A DNA stretch of 17,374 nucleotides from CAYVFC01 sp964450715 (GTDB lineage Bacteria > Myxococcota_A > Polyangia > Polyangiales > JAFGIB01): the NCBI GenBank assembly GCA_964450715.1, contig CAYVFC010000158.1:1-17374 (forward strand), given 5' to 3'. Shown piece after piece: positions 1 to 5,809 of the stretch. The translations under genes were made by a program, and so were the position numbers. Each line of letters begins with the position of its first letter. Positions within the stretch are counted from its first letter, which is position 1. The notes under the pieces are model-generated. The model worked only from the letters and a program-made list of their open reading frames with translations, had not been told where the DNA came from and ran no database searches.

Positions 1-65
1 CCTTCCAAGAGTAGATTTCTGCCCCGACCACGCAACTTCGGCCGCAACCGGCCGATAAGGAGGGC

Positions 66-1010
66 GTGAGCCTGCCCCGCATGTCCATCCCCGGCGGCAC
101 CTACCTGGTCAGCCGCACCACCGTCATGAGCCTGTTCCTTCTGGTGCCCAGCCAGGAGGTCAACCAGATCTTGGAGTACTGCCTCGCCTGGGCCGCTCGA
201 CAGAACGGCATCCTCGTCCACGCCATCAGCGTGCAGCTCAACCACTACCACGCCATCGTCACCGACCCCGACGGAAAGCTCTCCGAGTTCGTACAGGAAC
301 TCAACCGCTGCGCCGCTCGCTGCCTGCTGCAATACTACAGGGAGCGCTTCCCCCGGCGCCGCATCGAAGCGCTCTGGGCCTCTTCCCAGTCCTTTGGCGC
401 CACTCTGCTGGTCAACGCCAACGCCGTTCTGGATAAGATCGTGTACACGCTTACCAATCCGGTCAAGGACGGCATGGTGGCCGACTACCGGAAGTGGCCG
501 GGCTTGAGCACCCGCCCGGGGGACTGGAGGGGGAGTGTGCGTCGGGTACGCCGACCGCGCTACTACTTCAAGGGCACCCCCGAGGAGCTCGAGTACCAGG
601 TGGCGGCGCCTGCCCAGCTGGACCGGGGCGACCTGGAGGGGCTGATCGCGGACGTCGAGTCGCACATCCGGGCGCGGCAGAGCGGGTTCGTTGCCGAGCA
701 CGCGGCCGAGGGCCGGCATTTCCGGGGCGTCAAGGCCGTGCTGCGCACCGACCCCTTTGATTCTCCGTGCACGCCCCGTCCGGAGGGCACGATCAATCCT
801 CAGGTTGCGGCAGGCGGCGACCCGGAGGCGCTGAGCCTTGCGGTTCGGGCGCTGGTTGCGTTCAGAAGCGCGTACCGTGAGGCCTGGGAGCTATTCAAGA
901 GGGGGGTGGCGGCGCTTTTCCCGGGGGGCACGCTGTTGCTGCGCAAGCGCTACGGGGTGCGATGCGGGCCGCTCGACGCCGGTTGTTGGTGTCAGCTGGG
1001 GGTTACCTAG
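66..1010 (+). CDS. REP-associated / IS200-like Y1 (HUH) transposase
   Basis: This is a single-strand DNA transposase of the Y1_Tnp superfamily, 314 residues as called. The HUH metal-binding motif is seen as H60-Y61-H62 in LNHYHAIV. The probable nucleophilic tyrosine is Y127 in KIVYTLTNPVK, which matches the Y-x3-NP-VKAGLV pattern of these enzymes. The N-terminal GTYLVSRTT strand fits the usual first strand of the fold. The length and extra C-terminal region (about 150-314) are typical of stand-alone RAYT-like enzymes rather than the roughly 150-residue IS200 TnpA. No TnpB partner or IS ends are seen. The start is ambiguous: GTG at 66 lies only 2 nt after AAGGAGG (57-63), while ATG at 81 lies 17 nt after it. 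A perfect 6-bp hairpin (CGGCCG at 39-44 and 49-54) sits just upstream. RAYTs act in trans on REP hairpins, and candidates occur at 5062-5167. The family call is firm; the RAYT subgroup is inferred. Confidence 0.85.
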   Translation: MSLPRMSIPGGTYLVSRTTVMSLFLLVPSQEVNQILEYCLAWAARQNGILVHAISVQLNHYHAIVTDPDGKLSEFVQELNRCAARCLLQYYRERFPRRRIEALWASSQSFGATLLVNANAVLDKIVYTLTNPVKDGMVADYRKWPGLSTRPGDWRGSVRRVRRPRYYFKGTPEELEYQVAAPAQLDRGDLEGLIADVESHIRARQSGFVAEHAAEGRHFRGVKAVLRTDPFDSPCTPRPEGTINPQVAAGGDPEALSLAVRALVAFRSAYREAWELFKRGVAALFPGGTLLLRKRYGVRCGPLDAGCWCQLGVT

Positions 1011-1333
1011 TCGCCGGCCGCGCCAACTCGAAGACTCCTTCTCGAAGCAATGCGAAAATACATCTACTCTCGCAGTGACTTCGGTACGTTCGGGTTTCGT
1101 ACTTTTTCCAGCTTCGGTCTCTACTCCCCCCCCAGGATGCTCCCCTTCTTTTCTGGTTAGGGACCGTACGGCCCGGTTTTAATGAATCGTAAGCCTCCGA
1201 ACGCGACGCCGAGAGGACCCATCGCGGTTCGAGCATCGCGTACCCTCGGAACGCGGCGAACGCGGCGTAGGACTCGGAAAACCGGGAGCCCGGCTGCCCG
1301 CCGGCCGTCGTTCCCGCTCCCGGCGATACTCGG
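1011..1333. other. Intergenic region, no gene seen
   Basis: This 323-bp space separates the end of the transposase gene from the convergent end of the phosphatase gene. Open frames cross it on the minus strand, but they are extensions or shadows of the phosphatase region and show no recognisable protein. I see no clear terminator with a T-tract and no REP-like hairpin. Confidence 0.5.
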
Positions 1334-2509
1334 TCAAGGTAGATCGATGAACATGAGCGATCCGGGGACCGGGGGAAGTCCCAGCAAGCCGAGCGCCAAG
1401 TTGCCGGCATCCCCGTTGCGGAGCGGTTGCCGCTCCGTCCCGTAGGGCGGGTTGCCCGCGCCCGGATCGGCTCGCGCGGCCGAGAACCAGCGGTAGAGAT
1501 CGACGCCCGCGGGCACACCCGGTCCCCAGAGGTAAAAGGCGACGGTGAAGTTTTCCGGTCTCCTGTTCTGCAGGTGGGACTTGCCGACGCCGCCGTGGTC
1601 CGAGGTCACGATCAGCGCGGTGCGGCCGCGCAGCACCGGATCGCCCTCGACGGCCTCCAACAGCCGGCCCACGAACCGGTCGCAGCGCGCCAAGCTGTCC
1701 AGGTACTCGTCGCTGCCCCAGCCCCAACGGTGCCCGGCCGTGTCCGGGTCGATCAGGTGCAGCAGCGACAGGTGGCAGGGCCGCGAGCGCTGCTGCTCGA
1801 TGAACCGGTCGACCAAGGCCTCGGTATCGTGCTCGATGACCAGGTGGTCGATCTTGCTCCTGCCGTCGTCGGGCGGGACCGGGTCCGGGGCGCCGTTTTG
1901 TTCGTCGTAGCTGGCCGCGAACAGAACGAACTTGCTCTTGCCGGCGAACAGGCAGGTCACCCGCCCCAGGTCGTGAGCCACGTCGAATACCGAGGGCAAA
2001 TAGCGCCGCGCCTGGTTGCCGGCGTTGTGCAGCGTCTCGCCCGGCTCGGGCGGGATGTTCTTCGTGTATCCATGATGCACCGAGTCGGGAAACCCGGCCG
2101 TGTGGCCGGAGGGCACGCCCGTCAACATGCAGACGTGGTTGGGCAGGGTGGTGGTGTTGAAGAAGTCGGTACGCGCGTTGCCGGTATGGCCCCCCTCTCG
2201 CTTCAACCGCGCGAGCGCCGGAAGCTTTCCCCCCTCCAGCAAGGGCCGCGCCAGCCGTTCTGCCATGCCGTCGATGCTGATGATCACCGCGTAACGGATC
2301 GACCCCGAGCCGGCGTCCCGGGCCGCGCGCTGCCGCGGGTCGAGCCGGGGGGCCAGCGCCACCCGGACCGCGTTTGCCGCGGGCCGGGCGCGCGGGGCCG
2401 GGACCGGGCCGGCCGGCGTGGCATCTCGGCGACAGCAAGCCGGAAAGAGCAAGAGCAGCGCCGGCAATAGCAGCGCCTGAGGGGTCGCGGTTCTCGCCGT
2501 CCGGGACAT
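1334..2509 (-). CDS. Alkaline-phosphatase superfamily (nucleotide pyrophosphatase/phosphodiesterase-like) lipoprotein
   Basis: This 391-residue protein is probably an exported metal-dependent phosphodiesterase or phosphatase. Its N-terminus has a basic start, a hydrophobic stretch (12-23) and a Cys pair (C25-C26) preceded by LFPA, an imperfect lipobox. The mature part shows the superfamily metal-site pattern. D80 is in VIISIDGM. The nucleophile is T120 or T121 in NTTTLPNH. D254 and H260 are in LIDPDTAGH. D304-H305 are in VTSDHGG, and H312 is a likely last ligand. The C-terminal YLWGPGVPAG matches the GPGV signature of the family. The ATG at 2509 has no strong ribosome-binding site. It lies 75 nt downstream of the PATAN-TPR gene on the same strand, so the two could be co-transcribed. 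Substrate cannot be told from sequence. Confidence 0.82.
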   Translation of the reverse strand: MSRTARTATPQALLLPALLLLFPACCRRDATPAGPVPAPRARPAANAVRVALAPRLDPRQRAARDAGSGSIRYAVIISIDGMAERLARPLLEGGKLPALARLKREGGHTGNARTDFFNTTTLPNHVCMLTGVPSGHTAGFPDSVHHGYTKNIPPEPGETLHNAGNQARRYLPSVFDVAHDLGRVTCLFAGKSKFVLFAASYDEQNGAPDPVPPDDGRSKIDHLVIEHDTEALVDRFIEQQRSRPCHLSLLHLIDPDTAGHRWGWGSDEYLDSLARCDRFVGRLLEAVEGDPVLRGRTALIVTSDHGGVGKSHLQNRRPENFTVAFYLWGPGVPAGVDLYRWFSAARADPGAGNPPYGTERQPLRNGDAGNLALGLLGLPPVPGSLMFIDLP

Positions 2510-2584
2510 GCGGTGTAGTAGAGCACGGATCGGCGCGCCGCGCCCCCCGCCCGAAAGACGACGGGGTGATTTTAGCGACGCGTT

Positions 2585-4072
2585 CTACCTCTGCCCGCGC
2601 CGCCGGGCCAGGACCCAGTACTGCTCCTCGGCCTCGCGCATACTGGAGTCGTAGTTGAAGGCGTCCTTGAAGCACCGCTCGGCAGCCCGCTCGTTGCCCT
2701 CGGAAAGGGCGAGGTGGCCGAGAATAAAAAAGGCGATGCCCATGTGGCCCTCGATGCAGGTATGCGCTTCTGCCAGCCGCTTCAGCTCGTAGGGATACCG
2801 CTGCTCGTCGTCGCCGCTCGCGGAGGACTGGCGCGCTGCCCACAAAAAGTACATCCGGTACGCGCCGCGGCGTCGATCGAGCTGGCAGGCGAGCCGGAAC
2901 TGCTCGCGCGCGCAGGCGTACTCGCGCGCGCGCAGCAGGCGGCATCCGTCCTCCCAGGCCACCATGGCCTCGGTCGCAGCCAGGGCTTCCAGATCGTCGC
3001 CAGGCAAACGATCCAGGAGCAGGTCCACGTGCGAATACGTAGGCGGTCTGCCCGAGCTCGACCCGGCCGGAACGCTTCCGGCAGATGTGGGACGCGACGA
3101 CGCCGGACGCGACGATCTCGACCGCGACGCGGCTGGTCTCGACGATACCGTTTGGTGGGGTGCCGGCGTCGACGACGGAACCGGCTCCGATCCGGAAGCC
3201 GAGGCATCGGGGTCCACTGATCCCCTTCGCCTGAGCTCCCGCGTCAGGCTCTCCATCGCCGATCGCGACATGACGCCGTCGCTATCCGAGGGATGCTGCG
3301 AGCGAGGCCTCTCGCTGGCGGGCGGCGCCGGGCCCGACGACGCCACGGGCGGCTTGCTGCTAGCCGGAGCCGACCGGCGGGTCGATGCGTTCTCGGACAG
3401 TTCCAGGAAACCCGAAAGCATTAGCAAACAGATCAGCTGCCAGGCGTGCTGGCGGTGCAGGGTCGACTGTTGCACGATGCGGGTCAACGTCGTCTTGCCG
3501 TTGCAGAGATGCAGCAGCTGTGTCTCGTTACCGTCGAGCTGGAAACGGCGCGCGATGGAGGACAGCGAATGGCGGAGGGTCGCGTATTGCTCGAACCTTC
3601 CCTGCAGCCTCTGCTGGATGAGCTCGGCGCCAAAATGCTGGCGGACCGCCTCGAGCAGCACCGGCCCGGGATCCACCGGATAGTGCTCGTAACCGTGCAA
3701 CGCATCGGGCGATCCATCCAGCTCGAGCTCGCATTGCTCCCAGCCCACCGCCTCGATCAGCTTCTCACGAATACGGGAGGTAAAGGCGTCGAAGATCTGA
3801 TTGCCCGTCAACATGCCCAGCCGCAAGGCGGAGTCGCAAAACCAGATGTCCGGGCAGGTCGACTCGTCGCTCCTCATCTCCCGGACGGCCTTGGCGTACT
3901 GCGGGCGGGTGAGGACGCCCTGCTGAACCAGCGCCCGGGCGAACGAGTTCTGGTTCTCGAACTCCCCGGAGGCGTGCTGCTCCACGAACACGGCCTGACC
4001 GTCGCGAAAGGAGAAGCAGAGCAGCTTCTCGTTTCCGCTCGCCCGTAACAGGCCGGTGAACCGGCGCGCCAT
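2585..4072 (-). CDS. PATAN (DUF4388)-domain protein with disordered linker and TPR-like C-terminus
   Basis: This 495-residue protein resembles the DUF4388/PATAN regulatory-scaffold proteins frequent in delta-proteobacteria. Residues 1-30 contain the typical FTGLLRASGN...FRDGQAVFVEQ hairpin. Residues 80-145 include the RLGMLT, IREKLIEAV and DPGPVLLEAVRQ segments that usually follow it. Residues 155-228 form a mostly helical region. Residues 229-346 are a Ser/Pro/Arg-rich low-complexity linker, and 355-495 are helical TPR-like repeats (for example REYACAREQFRLACQLD and NERAAERCFKDAFNYD). No enzymatic motif is seen. The frame stays open upstream of the ATG, and the preceding residues (ESLVGALGSI) read like the first helix of a PATAN domain, so the true start may lie upstream at a non-ATG codon such as CTG at 4096 or 4084. 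Function is likely protein-protein interaction in signalling or motility, but this is not certain. Confidence 0.65.
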   Translation of the reverse strand: MARRFTGLLRASGNEKLLCFSFRDGQAVFVEQHASGEFENQNSFARALVQQGVLTRPQYAKAVREMRSDESTCPDIWFCDSALRLGMLTGNQIFDAFTSRIREKLIEAVGWEQCELELDGSPDALHGYEHYPVDPGPVLLEAVRQHFGAELIQQRLQGRFEQYATLRHSLSSIARRFQLDGNETQLLHLCNGKTTLTRIVQQSTLHRQHAWQLICLLMLSGFLELSENASTRRSAPASSKPPVASSGPAPPASERPRSQHPSDSDGVMSRSAMESLTRELRRRGSVDPDASASGSEPVPSSTPAPHQTVSSRPAASRSRSSRPASSRPTSAGSVPAGSSSGRPPTYSHVDLLLDRLPGDDLEALAATEAMVAWEDGCRLLRAREYACAREQFRLACQLDRRRGAYRMYFLWAARQSSASGDDEQRYPYELKRLAEAHTCIEGHMGIAFFILGHLALSEGNERAAERCFKDAFNYDSSMREAEEQYWVLARRRGQR

Positions 4073-4482
4073 GATCGATCCCAGCGCGCCGACCAGGCTC
4101 TCCGCTCCGCCGGATTCCGCTAGAGGGGGCCCGGAACCGCCTGTGGTTTTACCCTTCGAGTCCGTCGCCGTTCTCCGCGTTACCGAGCCCGTCTCGTGAA
4201 TCCTTTCGACTGCCTCGCGGGGGACACGACGACCTACTTCGCCGTACCGACTCGAAAGGGCGCCGCCAATCCGTGGTCGTTTCCGCCAACCTCTAGCGGC
4301 GCCGCGTTTCGATGTTCAGCCGAAAGGTTCACGAGACGAGCTCGTAAAACGTTTTGCTTCACCGAGTACATCCATTTGACGCGTCACGATTCGAGCTGGT
4401 TGAAAAAAACTCCCTTGCTCGGTTCGCCGGCGGTTCCGTTCGAGGTGGAATTGCAGCAGGGGAAAACAGCGGGGCGCTCTAA
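4073..4482. other. Non-coding region upstream of the PATAN gene
   Basis: This stretch of about 410 bp lies between divergent genes. A plus-strand open frame crosses it and continues through the MITE, but it has no recognisable domain and its translation changes character across the element. No RNA gene or clear promoter is recognised. The bases just upstream of 4072 may be coding if the PATAN gene starts earlier. Confidence 0.45.
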
Positions 4483-4640
4483 GAGGGTGTTTAAAAAGCG
4501 CCTCCTGTCGTCTTTCGGGCGGGACGGCCCAATCTGCGGCGTTGCTCCTCCTCGAAAGCGCTGCTATTCCTCGTCGTCGCGCCTTGCATCTCGGGCCGTC
4601 GCGCTCCTAAATACTCGGTCGGCGCTTTTTAAACACCCTC
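4483..4640. mobile_element. MITE with perfect terminal inverted repeats and TAA target duplication
   Basis: A 21-nt perfect inverted repeat is seen at 4482-4502 and 4621-4641; each arm reads AGAGGGTGTTTAAAAAGCGC followed by C. If the element is taken as 4483-4640, it is flanked by TAA at 4480-4482 and TAA at 4641-4643, a 3-bp direct repeat like the target duplication of the TNA-type IS5-family subgroups. The interior also pairs imperfectly; for example, GGACGGCCCAATCTGC on the left corresponds to CGACGGCCCGAGATGC read on the opposite strand on the right. The whole element is therefore close to one long palindrome that could fold as a hairpin. It encodes no transposase, so it would depend on one elsewhere in the genome. 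The parent family is inferred from end type and duplication length only. Confidence 0.78.
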
Positions 4641-4789
4641 TAAGGATTACACTGCCGTACACACGCTCCGCGCTCGTTTGGACTCGCCGCGAAACGCCCG
4701 ATCCAGCTGCCAACACGTATACAAACGGTCTCATCCGTACCTTTCATTTCGCGTAGAGTCCAGACGAGGCGGGGGAGGAGGAGGAGGAG

Positions 4790-5065
4790 ATGGGCAAGAT
4801 AAAGATCGAGAGACAACCGGACGAACGGAAGCTGAGCTCGCTGGGGGTGAGGCAGTGGCCGATCTGGACCAAGGAAACCTCGGAGTTTCCCTGGACCTAC
4901 GACAGCTCGGAGACCTGTTATTTCCTGGAAGGCGAGGTGGTGGTGACGGCCGATGACGGCGAGCAGGTCAAGGTGGGCAAGGGCGATCTGGTGACCTTTC
5001 CCGGCGGGATGTCCTGCACCTGGCAGGTCATCGCCCCGGTCCGCAAGCACTACACCTTTGAGTAG
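4790..5065 (+). CDS. Small cupin-domain protein (cupin_3/DUF861-like)
   Basis: This 91-residue single-domain protein has the two cupin signatures. They are ETCYFLEGEVVV (41-52) with the conserved E-x2-Y-x2-EG core, and KGDLVTFPGG (64-73) followed by CTWQVIAPVRKHYTF (76-90). This pattern, with W77 and the terminal Y88-T89-F90, matches the small cupin_3 (DUF861, EutQ-like) proteins, which often lack the full His triad; only H87 is present here, so metal binding is doubtful. A purine-rich ribosome-binding stretch of repeated GGAG (4771-4789) runs into the ATG. Its stop codon TAG is part of the GTAG of the first REP-like hairpin. It converges on the large operon and is not obviously part of it. 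Biological role is unknown. Confidence 0.85.
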   Translation: MGKIKIERQPDERKLSSLGVRQWPIWTKETSEFPWTYDSSETCYFLEGEVVVTADDGEQVKVGKGDLVTFPGGMSCTWQVIAPVRKHYTFE

Positions 5066-5086
5066 GGGCGGGCCTTGCGCCCGCCC
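5062..5086 (+). repeat. REP-like hairpin with 5' GTAG, plus orientation
   Basis: GTAG (5062-5065) is followed directly by a perfect 8-bp stem, GGGCGGGC (5066-5073) and GCCCGCCC (5079-5086), with a 5-nt loop. A conserved tetranucleotide 5' of a GC-rich hairpin is the hallmark of REP elements handled by RAYT transposases. The TAG of the tetranucleotide is the stop codon of the cupin gene. The hairpin may also help terminate transcription, but no T-tract follows. Confidence 0.7.
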
Positions 5087-5100
5087 TCGATTGCGAATCC

Positions 5101-5126
5101 CGGGAGGGGGCAAGCATCTCCCCTAC
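5101..5126 (-). repeat. REP-like hairpin with GTAG, minus orientation, copy 1
   Basis: Read on the minus strand it begins GTAGGGGAG and ends CCCCCTCCCG, with a short GGGAG/CTCCC stem (5102-5106 with 5118-5122) and a G-T wobble extending it. It differs from the copy at 5142-5167 by one base (T at 5117 versus C at 5158). It is in the opposite orientation to the hairpin at 5062-5086, so the group resembles a BIME cluster. Confidence 0.65.
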
Positions 5127-5141
5127 TCGCGTACAAGATAA

Positions 5142-5167
5142 CGGGAGGGGGCAAGCACCTCCCCTAC
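5142..5167 (-). repeat. REP-like hairpin with GTAG, minus orientation, copy 2
   Basis: This is a second copy, 41 bp from the first, with a 6-bp stem (GGGAGG at 5143-5148 and CCTCCC at 5158-5163). Its GTAG (minus strand 5167-5164) contains the TAG stop of the diaphorase gene that ends at 5164. Both minus-strand copies are preceded by ACGCGAG (with an extra TCG before this one), so copy 1 seems to have been duplicated together with the tail of the gene. Confidence 0.68.
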
Positions 5168-5805
5168 GACTCGCGTTTCTCTTTCAGCACCAGCGCGCCT
5201 ACCGGGCAGATCTTAACGCAGGTCTCGCAGGACTCGCACTCGGCGGTCTGCTCCTGGCTCGCGCCGTAGAAGCTGATCACCGTATCGAAGCCCCTGGAGG
5301 CGTAGTTCATCTGCGGCCGGCCGTCGCCGGTCTTGCAGACGCGGACGCAGCGGCCGCAGAGCACGCAGCGGTTGGGATAGTGGTCGATGAAGGGGTGATC
5401 GCGCACCACCTCGGGCTTGTCGAGCAATTGCTCGAGCCCCTTGGCCTTGAGGCCCACGCCCAGGAACTTGGCGATGTCCTGCAGCGCGCAGCGCTTGTTG
5501 GCCGGGCAGCGAGCGCACTGTACGCGGTGGACCGAGAGCAGCAGGCGAAGCGCGCTCTTCTGAAGCTCCCTGACCGCGGGCGTGTCGGTCTTGACCGTCA
5601 GTGGAGCGGTAACGGCGACGGTACAAGCGGGGACCAGCTTGCCCTCGATCTCGACGAAGCAGAGCCGGCAGGATGCCTGGGGGCGTTCCGTCCCCTGGAG
5701 ATGGCAGAGGTTGGGGATGTAGATGCCGTTTCCCAGGCAGGCGTCGAGCAAGACCGTACCTTCTTCGATCTGAAGCTCCTTGTCGTCGACGATCAGCCGT
5801 ACCAT
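5164..5805 (-). CDS. NuoG N-terminal/HoxU-like Fe-S subunit of NADH module
   Basis: This 213-residue Fe-S electron-transfer subunit resembles HoxU, or the N-terminal part of NuoG and HydA, without any catalytic domain. The [2Fe-2S] ferredoxin ligands are C34, C46, C49 and C61. The His-Cys [4Fe-4S] site is H93, C97, C100 and C106. Two further [4Fe-4S] clusters are C147/C150/C153/C157 and C190/C193/C196/C200. All ligands are intact. No H-cluster or molybdopterin domain follows, so it is neither a hydrogenase nor a formate dehydrogenase by itself. The start at 5805 is preceded by GGAG with 7-nt spacing, overlapping the stop of the NuoF-like gene; the gap is 4 nt. It is the last gene of the operon. 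It probably passes electrons between the FMN subunit and the Hmc/MetV part of the complex; that partner is inferred. Confidence 0.88.
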   Translation of the reverse strand: MVRLIVDDKELQIEEGTVLLDACLGNGIYIPNLCHLQGTERPQASCRLCFVEIEGKLVPACTVAVTAPLTVKTDTPAVRELQKSALRLLLSVHRVQCARCPANKRCALQDIAKFLGVGLKAKGLEQLLDKPEVVRDHPFIDHYPNRCVLCGRCVRVCKTGDGRPQMNYASRGFDTVISFYGASQEQTAECESCETCVKICPVGALVLKEKRES

Positions 5806-5809
5806 GGGG

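Noticed and set aside
1442..1463. GTAG followed by a GCGGG/CCCGC hairpin, similar to the REPs
   Set aside because: It lies within the phosphatase coding sequence, the stem is short and imperfect, and GC-rich coding DNA gives such matches by chance.
1179..2945. Long Arg/Pro/Ala-rich open frame across the phosphatase and PATAN genes
   Set aside because: GC-rich shadow frame; the real frame at 1334-2509 has all phosphatase motifs.
4196..4756. Plus-strand open frame of 186 codons before the cupin gene
   Set aside because: It runs straight through the MITE, has no domain and no convincing ribosome-binding site.
5066..5086. Rho-independent terminator
   Set aside because: The stem is strong but no T-tract follows in either direction; REP-like is the better label, though it may still affect transcript ends.
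4640..5113. Minus-strand open frame opposite the cupin gene
   Set aside because: It is a shadow of the cupin, whose motifs and ribosome-binding site are clear, and it crosses the REP hairpin and the MITE edge.
5164..5805. Call as [FeFe]-hydrogenase or formate dehydrogenase catalytic subunit
   Set aside because: Only the N-terminal Fe-S modules are present; H-cluster and molybdopterin motifs are absent and no such domain follows.
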